Source: Rubrimonas sp036788415 (GTDB taxonomy: Bacteria; Pseudomonadota; Alphaproteobacteria; Rhodobacterales; Rhodobacteraceae). From it: a stretch of 64,000 nucleotides of DNA. Below, piece by piece: positions 8,238-17,433 of this stretch. Numbering within the stretch: position 1 is the first letter of the stretch; every line of letters starts with the position of its first letter. The translations under genes were made by a program, and so were the position numbers. The DNA lies in assembly GCF_036788415.1 (NCBI RefSeq), contig NZ_DAIQNN010000002.1, forward strand, positions 1 through 64,000. The letters run 5' to 3'. The notes beneath the pieces are model-generated. The model was not told the origin of the DNA, did not search any database, and saw only the letters and a program-made list of their open reading frames with translations.

Positions 8238-9295
8238 TCGCCGCTGCCGCTGGGGCGGTCTTCGCGATCCCCGGCGATCTCGACGCGCCGACCGGCGGAT
8301 ACGCCTATGCGCGCCGGGTGCTCGCCGAAGCGCCCGGCGTCGGGCTGCGCCTGCGCGTCCTGACGCTGCCGGGCGACTTCCCGCATCCTTCGGCGACGTC
8401 GGTCGATGCGACGGCGCAGGCCTTGGCGGAGGTCGCGCCGCAGACGCCGATCCTCGTCGACGGTCTCGCCTTCGGCGCGCTGCCGGAGGCGGCGCTGGCC
8501 GCTGTCCGCGCGCCGATGGCTTGCCTGCTGCACCACCCGCTCTGCCTTGAAGCGGCGGGGGCGCCCGAGGCCGAAGCGCTGCGCGTCCGCGAAAGCGCCG
8601 CGCTGCGCCACGCCCGCGCCGTGATCGTGACGAGCCGCGCGACGCGGGACGACGCCGCGTCGCTGCTCGGCCTCGATCCCGCGCGCGCGACGGTCGCCGA
8701 GCCGGGTCTCGACCCGGTCGCCTTTTCGCCGCCGGTCGCCGAGGATCCGCCGCTGATCCTGAGCGTCGGCTCGCTGATCCCGCGCAAGGGCTTCGACGTT
8801 CTATTGGAGGCTCTGGCGCGGATCGGCGATCTCGGCTGGCGGGCCGTCCTCGCCGGTTCCGAACGCGACGTCGACTGCGCCGCAGCGCTGCGCGCCCGCA
8901 TCGACGCGCCCGATCTGCGCGACCGCGTCGCGCTGCGCGGCGCGCTGGACCGCGGCGGCATCGACGCGCTCTATCGGCGCGCGGCGCTCTTCTGCCTGCC
9001 GTCGCGGCATGAGGGCTACGGGATGGTCTTCGCCGAGGCGATGGCGCATGGCCTGCCGGTCGTCGCCGCCGACATCGCCGCCGCGCGCGAAGTGATCCCT
9101 CCCGCCGCCGGCCTGCGCACGCCGGTGGACGACCCGGCGGCGCTCGCCGAGGCGCTGCGCGCCCTGCTGGCCGACCCCGCGCGACGCGGGCGGATGGGTA
9201 TGGCGGCGCGGGCGCATGCGCGCGGCCTGCACGGCTGGGACGAAACGGCGCGCCGCATCGCCGCCGTCCTCTCCGCGTTGCGGCCCGCGCCGTGA
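8234..9295 (+). CDS. GT4-family glycosyltransferase
   Basis: Retaining GT-B glycosyltransferase of 353 residues. The N-terminal domain starts AVFAIPGDLDAPTGGYAYARR; the C-terminal nucleotide-sugar domain has LILSVGSLIPRKGFDVLLEAL and LPSRHEGYGMVFAEAMAHG, whose two glutamates seven residues apart are the family E-x7-E signature. No membrane segment is seen, so it is probably cytosolic or membrane-peripheral. The GTG start at 8234 overlaps the stop of the pterin-synthase-like gene, and its own stop overlaps the next GTG start, so the three genes are translated together. The acceptor is unknown; the context permits a pterin-like acceptor but does not prove it. Confidence 0.88.
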   Translation: MIAAAAGAVFAIPGDLDAPTGGYAYARRVLAEAPGVGLRLRVLTLPGDFPHPSATSVDATAQALAEVAPQTPILVDGLAFGALPEAALAAVRAPMACLLHHPLCLEAAGAPEAEALRVRESAALRHARAVIVTSRATRDDAASLLGLDPARATVAEPGLDPVAFSPPVAEDPPLILSVGSLIPRKGFDVLLEALARIGDLGWRAVLAGSERDVDCAAALRARIDAPDLRDRVALRGALDRGGIDALYRRAALFCLPSRHEGYGMVFAEAMAHGLPVVAADIAAAREVIPPAAGLRTPVDDPAALAEALRALLADPARRGRMGMAARAHARGLHGWDETARRIAAVLSALRPAP

Positions 9296-10065
9296 GCGGC
9301 TTCTCGGCGGATTGGCTGGCGCTGCGCGCCCCGGCGGACGCCCGGGCGCGCGACGCGGGGCTGGCGCGCGCGCTCGCGGCGTGGGCGAAAGCGCGGGCCG
9401 AGGCGCGCGGGCCGATCCGCGTCGTCGATCTCGGCGCGGGAACCGGCGCGACGCTCGCGGCGCTCGCCGACATCCTGCCGGGGGTCCGGTGGCGCCTGGT
9501 CGATCACGACCCCGCCCTGCTGCGCCTCGCCGCCGCGCGCGGCGCGGAACTCGGCGCGCAGGTCGAGACCCTGGCGGCGGACCTGTCGCGCGATCTGGCG
9601 GCGGCCTTCGACCCCGCGCCCGATCTGGCGACGGCGTCGGCCTTCTTCGACCTCGCCTCCGCCGACTGGATCGACGCTTTCGCGGAGGCGGCCGCGCAGG
9701 CCGGCGCGGCGGTCCATGCGGCGCTCAGCTATGACGGGCGCGAGGCATGGACCCCGCCGCATCCCGACGACGCCGCCGTCCACGCCGCGTTTCTGGCCGA
9801 CATGCGGCGCGACAAGGGGCTGGGGCCGGCGCTCGGCGCCGGGGCCGCGGCGCATCTGGCGCAGGCGCTGCGCGCGCGCGGCTACAGCGTGGCGGAGGCC
9901 CGTTCGGACTGGGACCTGACCGCCCCGCGCGACGCAGCGCTGATCGCGGCGCTGGCCGAGGGAAAGGCCGACGCCGTCCGCGCCTCCGAAGGCTGGCGCG
10001 CCGCGCGGACGGCCGCGACCCGCGCGCGCATCGGCCATGTCGATCTGCTGGCGACGCCCGGCTGA
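9292..10065 (+). CDS. Class I SAM-dependent methyltransferase
   Basis: A 257-residue Rossmann-fold methyltransferase. Motif I is VVDLGAGTGATLAALA at about residues 41-56, the acidic post-I residue is in RLVDHDPALLRLA, and ATASAFFDLASADW is the motif IV region. It starts at a GTG overlapping the glycosyltransferase stop by 4 bases, third and last in the operon. The stop is 19 bases from the convergent cytochrome b561 gene. The substrate cannot be told; coupling suggests it acts on the product of the glycosyltransferase or its aglycone. Confidence 0.82.
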   Translation: MSGFSADWLALRAPADARARDAGLARALAAWAKARAEARGPIRVVDLGAGTGATLAALADILPGVRWRLVDHDPALLRLAAARGAELGAQVETLAADLSRDLAAAFDPAPDLATASAFFDLASADWIDAFAEAAAQAGAAVHAALSYDGREAWTPPHPDDAAVHAAFLADMRRDKGLGPALGAGAAAHLAQALRARGYSVAEARSDWDLTAPRDAALIAALAEGKADAVRASEGWRAARTAATRARIGHVDLLATPG

Positions 10066-10084
10066 GGCGCGCTCGCCACAGGGC

Positions 10085-10648
10085 TCACCACAGGGCGATG
10101 CGCGCGAACACCCCGTCCTTGCGGACGTTGCGGTGATAGAGGGCGGCTGCGACATGCAGGACGACGAGGGCGATGAGCAGGATCGCGCAGGTGCCGTGCA
10201 GAGCGAGCAGGAACTCCGCCACCGGCCGGTTGGGCGCGACGATGCCGGGCAGATCGAACAGCCCGAACACCGGCAATGGCGCGGGATAAGCCGACGTCCC
10301 GGCCCATCCGAGGATCGGCGTCGCCACGAGCAGCGCATAAAGCCCGACATGCATCGCCCGCGCCGCCGCGCTCTGGACGGCGGGGATCGCGCCCGCGTGG
10401 CTCGGCGCCGGCCAGATCAGCGCCGCCGCGAGACGGGCCGCGACCAGCGCCAGCGCGACGGCGCCGACCGATTTGTGGAAGTTGTAGAGCGCGTCGAACG
10501 AGCCCGCGCCGAACGCCCCCTCGATGCTGTCGCGATTGTCGAAATCGGTGAAGACCAGCCCGGCGGGGACCATGCCGATCACGACGATCGCGCCGGCCCA
10601 GTGCAGGGCGCGGCGAAGAAAGTTCAGCCTCGCAATATCTCTGGCCAT
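10085..10648 (-). CDS. Cytochrome b561 family membrane protein
   Basis: A 187-residue integral membrane protein with four hydrophobic helices and histidines placed for two b-type hemes: RALHWAG near residue 16, YNFHKSVG near 58, RAMHVGLYALL, and LHVAAALYH near the C-terminus. Such proteins pass electrons between the quinone pool and periplasmic partners. It is the last gene of a minus-strand operon, 10 bases after the RibD-type reductase, with GAGGA 7 bases before the ATG. Its redox partner is not in view. Confidence 0.85.
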   Translation of the reverse strand: MARDIARLNFLRRALHWAGAIVVIGMVPAGLVFTDFDNRDSIEGAFGAGSFDALYNFHKSVGAVALALVAARLAAALIWPAPSHAGAIPAVQSAAARAMHVGLYALLVATPILGWAGTSAYPAPLPVFGLFDLPGIVAPNRPVAEFLLALHGTCAILLIALVVLHVAAALYHRNVRKDGVFARIALW

Positions 10649-10658
10649 CTCCCGGTCC

Positions 10659-11363
10659 TCATTCCGCCGCTTCGAGCCGCGCGCGCAGGTCGCAGGTGAA
10701 CAGCACGTCGCCGTCCTCGAAGGCGTGCACGCTGGTGGCCGGGCGCAGCGCGTCGCTCAGCTCTTCGATCGGGCGCAAGGTGATCCCCGGCTTGCCCGAG
10801 CCGAGGATCATCGGCGCGACCAGAAGATGCAAGAGGTCGATGCGGCCCGCGTCGAGGAACCGCCCGATGGTCTGCGCGCCTCCCTCCACGAGAATGCGGA
10901 GCAGCCCGCGCGCCGCGAGCGCGGCGACGATGGCGTCCGGCGCGAACGTCCCGTCAGGTCCGGGGGCGATCGTCAGCCGCTCGACGCCGGGCGGCGGCGG
11001 CGGCGCGTCCGGGCCGGCGACCGACAGCGTCGGGGCCGCTCCGTCGACGAAAAGCCGCGCAGCGGCGGCGGCGCGTCCGCTCGGGTCGATCACGACTCGC
11101 GCGGGATTGCGCCCCGGGGCCAGCCGCACGGTCAGCTGCGGATCGTCCGCCGCCACCGTTCCGACGCCGACGACGACGGCGTCCACGCTCGCCCGAAGCC
11201 GGTGCAGATGCGCCAGCGCCTCGCACCCCGAGATGTATTTCGACGCGCCGGTGATGGTCGCGATGCGCCCGTCCAGCGTCTGGCCGAGCTGCGCCACGAC
11301 GATGGGCGACGCCGCGCGTCGGCGGGTCAGCGGGGCCAGCGCGATGGCGGGATCGTACCGCAT
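10659..11363 (-). CDS. RibD C-terminal domain (dihydrofolate-reductase-like) reductase
   Basis: A 234-residue stand-alone RibD_C/DHFR-fold protein. Signatures are VAQLGQTLDGRIAT near the N-terminus, LRASVDAVVVGVGTVAADDPQLTVR in the middle, and LRILVEGGAQTIGRFLDAGRID in the C-terminal half, which is the NADPH-binding GGxxT region. It lacks the zinc deaminase domain of full RibD. It starts 2 bases after the OpgC stop and ends 10 before cytochrome b561. It could reduce a pyrimidine or pteridine; being close to the pterin-synthase-like operon is suggestive. A riboflavin role is less likely without other rib genes. Confidence 0.82.
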   Translation of the reverse strand: MRYDPAIALAPLTRRRAASPIVVAQLGQTLDGRIATITGASKYISGCEALAHLHRLRASVDAVVVGVGTVAADDPQLTVRLAPGRNPARVVIDPSGRAAAAARLFVDGAAPTLSVAGPDAPPPPPGVERLTIAPGPDGTFAPDAIVAALAARGLLRILVEGGAQTIGRFLDAGRIDLLHLLVAPMILGSGKPGITLRPIEELSDALRPATSVHAFEDGDVLFTCDLRARLEAAE

Positions 11364-11365
11364 GA

Positions 11366-12916
11366 TCACTCCGCCGCCTGAAGACGCTGCGCGGTCCCGT
11401 CGCGCTGCACGTCGCGCGGGGCCGGCGCCGGGGCGCGCCACGGATGGCGCTTGAACCACGCCGCGCCGTAGGCCGTCGCGATCAGCAGCGCAAAGCCGGT
11501 CAGATTGACCGCGGCGACTGTCCAGACGCCGCGCCCCAGATGGTCGAGCGCCAGCCCCATCATCTGCGACAGCGGGATCGACGTCATGAACACCGCCAGC
11601 GACTGCGTCCCCACCTTTCGGATCACCGGCGCCGCCGCGACCACCAGATCGCGCGCGACGAAATCCCGAGCGCGCGCCGGCGCCGCGTTCCAGACCAGCG
11701 TGATGAGCGCGGCGAGATGGATCAGCGCGATCAGGCCGGCGCCGTCGCCGAACAAGGGAAAATGAGCCAAAACGAACGCGTCCAGCGCAGGGGCCAGAGC
11801 GCGGATCGCATCGATATAGGCGTAGGGCGCGGTCAGCAGCGCGACGGGCGCCGCCAGCGCCGCGCGCAACCGCCGCGTCGCCTGCGGGGGCTCGCGCACG
11901 GTCAGCCCCTCGTCGAGCAGCCGCCCGCGCGGTCCGACCGCCATCCACGCCAGATAGGCGAGCGCAAGGAAATGCAGATAGCGCAGCGCGCCGAACCACG
12001 TCTTGACCCACAGCGGCTCGATTTCCGCCCGCAGCCCGGCGATCGCGAGATGCGCCTCCGAACCGTGGGGGATGAAGAACCCCTCATGGATCTTGAACCA
12101 CGCGAAAGGGGTCGAGAGCAGGAGGACCGCCGCCGCGGCCCATGCCAAAGCGCGGCTGCGCGGCGGCGGCTTCAGCCAGCCCATGCCAAAGGCGAAGCCG
12201 GTGAAAAAGACGAGCTGCCAGGCGAAGGGATTGAAGAACCATGTCCGCACGCCCTGCGGATCGGCGGGCAGGTTCATCCATTGCACGAGCGCCGACCAGC
12301 CCTGCGCCGGCGGCCCGCCCTCGACGAAGCCGACGCCCGCCAGCGTCGCGAGGCCCCAGCTGAGCGCCATGCCCGCCCCCACCGCCGGCATGCCGCCTGC
12401 GCGATGCAGCGCCATCGCCACCGGGATCATCGCCAGGATCGCAAGATACATCGGCAGGATGTCGAAAAGCCCGGGCACGTAGGTCAGCGTCAGCAGACCG
12501 ACGAGCGTCGGCCCGGTCTCCTCGAAGAATGGCACGACATAGGGTTCGCGGATGTAGACGCGACCCTCGATCCCCCAGCCGTTCAGGTCGATTGCGACCA
12601 GCAGCGCAACCGTCAGCAGGAACACGCCGACATGCGCCCAATAGACCTGCCAGACCCGGAAAGCGACGCGCGCCGCGCCCATCAGCCAGCCGCGCGCTGC
12701 GAACACGGCGCCAAAGGCCATCGCCGAGGCCATACCCGAGCAGAACACGAAAATCTCGGTCGCATCCGAAAAACCGAACCGCGCCGGAATCCACAGCGCC
12801 CACACATTGCCGGGAACATGCGAAAGCAGGATGATGAACATCGCGACGCCGCGGAAAAAGTCGAGACGCGGGTCGCGCGGTCGCTTCGGAGTCGCCCTGG
12901 CAGGCGGATGGGTCAC
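11366..12916 (-). CDS. OpgC-domain membrane protein
   Basis: A 516-residue polytopic membrane protein, about ten hydrophobic helices. The N-terminus RDPRLDFFRGVAMFIILLSHV is the hallmark of OpgC proteins, which transfer succinyl or similar groups to periplasmic glucans; SDATEIFVFCSGMASAMAFG follows. The start is best placed at the GTG at 12916, which has GGGGAGG 8 bases upstream; an in-frame TTG lies 45 bases further up. It heads the operon with the RibD-like reductase and cytochrome b561. No glucan synthase gene is nearby, so the acceptor is unknown. Confidence 0.85.
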   Translation of the reverse strand: MTHPPARATPKRPRDPRLDFFRGVAMFIILLSHVPGNVWALWIPARFGFSDATEIFVFCSGMASAMAFGAVFAARGWLMGAARVAFRVWQVYWAHVGVFLLTVALLVAIDLNGWGIEGRVYIREPYVVPFFEETGPTLVGLLTLTYVPGLFDILPMYLAILAMIPVAMALHRAGGMPAVGAGMALSWGLATLAGVGFVEGGPPAQGWSALVQWMNLPADPQGVRTWFFNPFAWQLVFFTGFAFGMGWLKPPPRSRALAWAAAAVLLLSTPFAWFKIHEGFFIPHGSEAHLAIAGLRAEIEPLWVKTWFGALRYLHFLALAYLAWMAVGPRGRLLDEGLTVREPPQATRRLRAALAAPVALLTAPYAYIDAIRALAPALDAFVLAHFPLFGDGAGLIALIHLAALITLVWNAAPARARDFVARDLVVAAAPVIRKVGTQSLAVFMTSIPLSQMMGLALDHLGRGVWTVAAVNLTGFALLIATAYGAAWFKRHPWRAPAPAPRDVQRDGTAQRLQAAE

Positions 12917-13185
12917 GTCGGACGCCTCCCCGTGGGCGGGCGCATGCGCGCCCACTCTCAATCAATCTTCAACTTATGCCAGCGACGGCGGCGCGGAAAG
13001 TGCCGCAACGCAATATCGCGCGGCGTTCACTCGCTTGTTCCCGCGCCGTCACGGGCGGTGAGGCCCCGTGAGACCGCGCTCGACGCGATCTTCGGCCCGT
13101 GGCAGTGCTGGCGACGCAGGGCGCATCCGGCGCCGGGGGGCCCGAAGACGCGCCTCCTGAAAGGCCATGGCGGCTGAGGACCGAG

Positions 13186-14103
13186 ATGACTTCGCAGGCC
13201 CGCCTCGACGCCGCCTGGAGCTGCGCCCGCTACGAGGCCGCCCGCGCGCGCCTGCCGACCGCCGCCTTTCCCGCCGCGACGCGAGCGATCGCGACGCTTG
13301 AAGACCTCGCCGGCGACGTGGACGCCTTCGCGCTCGACGCCTTCGGCGTGCTCAATGTGGGCGACGCCCCGATCCCCGGCGCAGCCGAGCGGCTCGCGCG
13401 GCTGCGCGCCATGGGCAAGCGGTTGCTGGTGCTGACGAACGGGGCGACGCAGGCGCGCGCGGCGGCGCATGCGAAATATCGCGCCATGGGCTTCGACTTC
13501 GCCCCCGAGGAGGTCGTCGCGAGCCGCGACGTCGCCGCCGCGGCCCTCGCCGCGCGGCCCGGGGCCGCCGGGATGCTCTGGGCCGCCGCCTCCGGCCCCG
13601 CGCCGGATTTCTCCGACATCCCGCTTCCCATGGCCGACCTGCTGGCCGACCCGGCGTTGTTCGACCGCGCCGACGGCTTCGTCCTGTTCAGCGCCTCGGG
13701 CTGGAGCGACGCGCGTCAGGCGCGCCTCGTGGCCGCCCTGCGCGCCCGCCCGCGCCCGCTCGTCGTCGCGAATCCCGACATCGTCGCGCCGCGCGAGCGC
13801 GGCTTCACGCTCGAGCCGGGGCATTTCGCCCATCTCGCAGCGGACGCGACCGGGGTCGCGCCCGAGTTTCACGGCAAGCCGTTCCCGGGCGCTTACGCCG
13901 AAGTCCTGCGCCGGCTGGCGCCGATTCCGCCCATGCGCATCGCAGCCGTCGGCGACACGCTGCACACCGACATTCTCGGGGGACGCGCGGCGGGGATGCG
14001 GACCGTCCTCGCGCGCGATCACGGACTGTTCGCGGGCGTCGATCCCGCGCCCTTCGTCGCGCAGAGCGGGATCGTGCCCGATTTCGCGCTCGGCGCGATC
14101 TGA
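13186..14103 (+). CDS. HAD-superfamily class IIA hydrolase (NagD-like)
   Basis: A 305-residue phosphatase-type protein. The nucleophile motif is DAFGVLNVGDAPIPGA, motif II is LVLTNGATQ, and motif IV is VGDTLHTDILGGRAAGM. The cap insertion between motifs II and III marks class IIA, close to the TIGR01459 group. ATG at 13186 follows GAGGA at the right spacing. The substrate is unknown; relatives act on small sugar phosphates or nucleotides. It precedes the DNA methyltransferase gene by 45 bases, possibly on the same transcript. Confidence 0.82.
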   Translation: MTSQARLDAAWSCARYEAARARLPTAAFPAATRAIATLEDLAGDVDAFALDAFGVLNVGDAPIPGAAERLARLRAMGKRLLVLTNGATQARAAAHAKYRAMGFDFAPEEVVASRDVAAAALAARPGAAGMLWAAASGPAPDFSDIPLPMADLLADPALFDRADGFVLFSASGWSDARQARLVAALRARPRPLVVANPDIVAPRERGFTLEPGHFAHLAADATGVAPEFHGKPFPGAYAEVLRRLAPIPPMRIAAVGDTLHTDILGGRAAGMRTVLARDHGLFAGVDPAPFVAQSGIVPDFALGAI

Positions 14104-14148
14104 CGCGGCTGCTGGACGCCTGCGCGCCCCTTGATATGGTGTCGCCCC

Positions 14149-15339
14149 ATGAATGCTCCTCAGCATCTGGTGGCGGACGGCGCTACGGATCGCCCGCGCT
14201 TCGGCGAGTTCTTCGCCGGGGCCGGGATGGTGCGGGCGGGGCTCGGGCCGGGCTGGACCTGCGCCTTCGCCAATGATCTCGACCCGACGAAGCTCGCGAC
14301 CTACCGCGCCAACTGGGGCGACGCGCATCTGCGCGAGGGCGACATCTGGGGCGTGGACCCTTCCGAGGCGCCGGGGCGGCTCGACCTCGCATGGGCGTCG
14401 TTTCCCTGCCAGGATCTGAGCCTCGCGGGGTTCGGGCGCGGTTTGGGGCGCGAGGCGGACGCGGCGCCGACGCGCAGCGGGGCCTTCTGGGGCTTCTGGC
14501 GGCTGATGCGCGCGCTCGGCGCGGAGGGCCGCGCGCCGAAGGTGATCGCACTCGAGAACGTCGTCGGCGCGCTGACTTCGCATGGCGGGCGCGACTTCGC
14601 GGCGCTCGCGGCGGCGCTCGCGGCGGAAGGCTACCGGTTCGGGGCGTTCGTCGCAGATGCGCGCGCGTTCCTGCCGCAGTCGCGGCCGCGCATGTTCGCC
14701 GTCGCGACGGCGCCGGACGTCGCGGTCCCCGAGGCGCTGCGGCGCGACGACCCCGATCCGCGCTGGCACACCGGCCCGGTTCTGCGGGCGCGCGCGGCGC
14801 TCGACCCGGCGACGGCGGGGGCTTGGGTCTGGTGGCGGCTGCCCGCGCCGGATTGCGCGCCGCCGCCGCTCGACGCGCTCATCGACGCCGACACCGAGGG
14901 CGTGCGCTGGCACAGCCCCGAGGAAACGGCGAGGCTGATCGGCCTGATGGCGCCGCTGCACCGCGCCAAGCTCGACGCGGCGCGGGCGGCGTCGCGCGCG
15001 TCGGGGGGGCGCGTCGTCGGAACGATCTACCGGCGCACCCGGCCCGGGCCGGACGGGGTGGGCCGGCAGCGGGTCGAGATCCGCTTCGACGGGACGGCGG
15101 GGTGCCTGCGCACGCCGGCGGGCGGCAGCTCGCGTCAGACCCTCGCGCTGGTGGAGGACGGGCGCGCGCGCACGCGGCTGCTTTCCGCGCGCGAGGCGGC
15201 GCGGCTGATGGGGTTGCCGGACGATTTCCGTCTGCCCGCGCGGTACACCGACGCCTACAGGGTCGCCGGCGACGGGGTGGCCGCGCCGGTCGTTCGGTTT
15301 CTGGCCGAGAGCCTGCTGGAGCCGCTCCTCGCGCGCTGA
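14149..15339 (+). CDS. Solitary DNA (cytosine-5-)methyltransferase
   Basis: A 396-residue C5 DNA methyltransferase. Motif I is FGEFFAGAGMVRAGL, motif IV ASFPCQDLSLAGF with the catalytic Cys, motif VI ALENVVGAL, motif VIII PQSRPRMFAVA, and motif X GDGVAAPVVRFLAES. The variable target-recognition region is short, between about residues 200 and 300. ATG at 14149 replaces an upstream in-frame TTG. No restriction endonuclease or nicking gene is adjacent (HAD phosphatase before, EF-G-like gene after), so this looks like an orphan regulatory or protective methylase. Composition matches its neighbours, so recent transfer is not evident. Confidence 0.9.
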   Translation: MNAPQHLVADGATDRPRFGEFFAGAGMVRAGLGPGWTCAFANDLDPTKLATYRANWGDAHLREGDIWGVDPSEAPGRLDLAWASFPCQDLSLAGFGRGLGREADAAPTRSGAFWGFWRLMRALGAEGRAPKVIALENVVGALTSHGGRDFAALAAALAAEGYRFGAFVADARAFLPQSRPRMFAVATAPDVAVPEALRRDDPDPRWHTGPVLRARAALDPATAGAWVWWRLPAPDCAPPPLDALIDADTEGVRWHSPEETARLIGLMAPLHRAKLDAARAASRASGGRVVGTIYRRTRPGPDGVGRQRVEIRFDGTAGCLRTPAGGSSRQTLALVEDGRARTRLLSAREAARLMGLPDDFRLPARYTDAYRVAGDGVAAPVVRFLAESLLEPLLAR

Positions 15340-15468
15340 CCCTCATTCCCTGCGGCCCCTGCGCGCGTTGGCGCCGCCGCGCCGCAGGGGTCTAATGGCG
15401 CGGCAACGAGAACCGGCGGCGCACGAAGGCGCGCGCGAGCCGGGCGGACCGGACGAAAGGGGACTTTC

Positions 15469-17409
15469 ATGGCGCGGTGTTTCGCAGTGCTCGGGCCTTC
15501 GGGATCGGGGAAATCGACGCTGGTGGACGCGCTGGCGGGCGGGGGCGGCGCGAAGCGCGACGGCGAGTTGCGCGTGGCCCGCTTCACCGATCACGACGAG
15601 GCCTGGACCGCGATCGACTGCCCCGGCGCCATCGAGTTCATCGGCGAGGCGCAGTCGGCGCTGCTGGCCGCCGACGCCGCAGTCGTCGTCGTTTCGCCGC
15701 ATCCCGAGCACGCGGTGCTCGCCGCGCCCTGGCTGCGGGCGGTCGAGGAGTCCGAGACGCCCGCGATCCTGTTCGTCAACCGCATGGACGAGGCGGCGGC
15801 GCAGGCCAGCGAGACCATCGCCGCCCTGCAGGACTACGCGCGCCATGTGCTGATCCTGCGCCAGATCCCGATCCGCAAGGACGGCGAGGTGGTCGGCGCG
15901 GTCGACCTCGTCTCCGAGCGCGCCTGGCGCTACCGCGAGGGCGCGCCCTCGGCGCTGGTGCCGATGCCGGCGGAGGTGGAGGCGCGCGAACACGAGGCGC
16001 ATGAGGCGCTGCTCGAGACGCTGTCGGAGTTCGACGACTGGCTGCTCGAGGAGATCGTCGAGGAGCGCGCGCCGGAGGGCTCGGCCGTCTATCAGGTCTG
16101 CGCCAGGATGCTGCGCGAGAACACGGCCTTCCCGGCGCTGATCGGCTCCGGCCTGCATCGCAACGGGCTGGTGCGGCTGATGAAGGCGTTGCGCCATGAA
16201 GCCCCCGGCGTCGAGGCGCTCCGCGCGCGGCTGGCCGGGGGCGGCGCTGCGCCGAGCGCGGCGGCCTTCCACGCCAGCCATCGCAAGCATGTCGGCAAGG
16301 TGACGCTGGTCCGCGCGCTGACGGAGGGCTTGCGCCCCGGCGCGAGCCTCGGCGGCGGCGCGGTCGGCGCGCTGCTCGATCCGACTTCGGACAAGGCCGC
16401 CGCGATGGACGCCGCCGAGCCGGGCGCAGTGACCGCCGCCGTCAAGGCCGACCACCTCGCCCCCTGCAAGCTCTACGACGCGCAAGGCGCGCTCGACGCG
16501 CCGGCCTGGAGCCGCCCGCCCGCGCCGATGATCGCCCGCGCTCTGACGCCCGCCAACGCGCGCGACGATGTGAAGCTCTCGACGGCGCTCGCCGCTCTCG
16601 GGCAGGACGACCCTTCGGCCCATGTCGCGCAGGACCCCGAGACGGGCGCGCAGGTCGTGCGCGCGCAGGGTCCGCTGCACATGCGCGCGCTGCGCGAGCG
16701 GCTGGCCGAGGCGTTCGGCGTCGCCGCCGAGGAGGCCCCGGTGCCGCCTGTCTATCGCGAGACGATCACCCGCAGCGCCGAGACCCATCACCGCCACCGC
16801 AAGCAGACCGGCGGCGCCGGCCAGTTCGCCGACGTCAAGCTGCGGGTCGCGCCCGCCGAGCGCGGCGAGGGCTTCCTGTTCGACGAGCAGGTCAAGGGCG
16901 GCGCGGTGCCGCGCAACTACATCCCCGCCGTCGAGGAGGGCGCGCGCGAGGCGATGAAGCGCGGCCCCTTGGGCTTCGGCGCGGTGGACGTCGCCGTCAC
17001 CCTGCTCGACGGCCAGCATCACGCGGTGGACAGCTCCGACATGGCGTTCCGGATCGCGGCGCGCGCGGCGGTGGCCGAGGCGCTGGCGCAGGCCGCGCCG
17101 GTGCTGCTTCAGCCGATCCACAAGGTGACGATCCACGCGCCCTCGGTCTTCGTCGGCGCGCTCTCGCCGCTCGTCTCGGGGATGAAGGGCCAGATCCTCG
17201 GTTTCGACCGCGATCCCGACGCGCGCGGCTGGGACGTGTTCCGCTGTCTGGCGCCGGGTGCGGCGCTCGACGAACTGGCCGGCGCGCTGCGGGGCGCGAC
17301 GCAGGGCGTTGGCCGATTCGAGGCCGAATTCGACCACTACGAGGAGATCTACGGCAAGGAGGCCGACCGGATCGCCGAAATCTACGCGAGCGCGTCCGCC
17401 CGCGGCTAG
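15469..17409 (+). CDS. EF-G-like translational GTPase with shortened G domain
   Basis: A 646-residue protein with the EF-G domain series: G domain, domain II, domain III, domain IV (RETITRSAETHHRHRKQTGGAG region) and a C-terminal EF-G domain with GFDRDPDARGW and YEEIYGKEADRI. P-loop is GPSGSGKST at residues 9-17, G3 is DCPG at 50-53, G4 is NRMD at 104-107 in place of NKxD. Only 32 residues separate P-loop and G3, against roughly 60 in canonical EF-G, so switch I with its RGITI threonine is missing. It cannot be the housekeeping FusA. A role in ribosome rescue or a specialised step is possible but unproven. Confidence 0.88.
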   Translation: MARCFAVLGPSGSGKSTLVDALAGGGGAKRDGELRVARFTDHDEAWTAIDCPGAIEFIGEAQSALLAADAAVVVVSPHPEHAVLAAPWLRAVEESETPAILFVNRMDEAAAQASETIAALQDYARHVLILRQIPIRKDGEVVGAVDLVSERAWRYREGAPSALVPMPAEVEAREHEAHEALLETLSEFDDWLLEEIVEERAPEGSAVYQVCARMLRENTAFPALIGSGLHRNGLVRLMKALRHEAPGVEALRARLAGGGAAPSAAAFHASHRKHVGKVTLVRALTEGLRPGASLGGGAVGALLDPTSDKAAAMDAAEPGAVTAAVKADHLAPCKLYDAQGALDAPAWSRPPAPMIARALTPANARDDVKLSTALAALGQDDPSAHVAQDPETGAQVVRAQGPLHMRALRERLAEAFGVAAEEAPVPPVYRETITRSAETHHRHRKQTGGAGQFADVKLRVAPAERGEGFLFDEQVKGGAVPRNYIPAVEEGAREAMKRGPLGFGAVDVAVTLLDGQHHAVDSSDMAFRIAARAAVAEALAQAAPVLLQPIHKVTIHAPSVFVGALSPLVSGMKGQILGFDRDPDARGWDVFRCLAPGAALDELAGALRGATQGVGRFEAEFDHYEEIYGKEADRIAEIYASASARG

Positions 17410-17433
17410 AGCGGAGATCGACCTGAAAGACGC

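Noticed and set aside
12917..13185. A gene in the 269-base gap between the OpgC gene and the HAD gene
   Set aside because: Only short frames without ribosome sites or motifs; an upstream extension of the HAD frame lacks conserved features.
14149..17409. A restriction-modification or defence island around the C5 methyltransferase
   Set aside because: Flanking genes are a HAD phosphatase, an EF-G-like protein and pho genes. No nuclease, toxin or phage gene is present.
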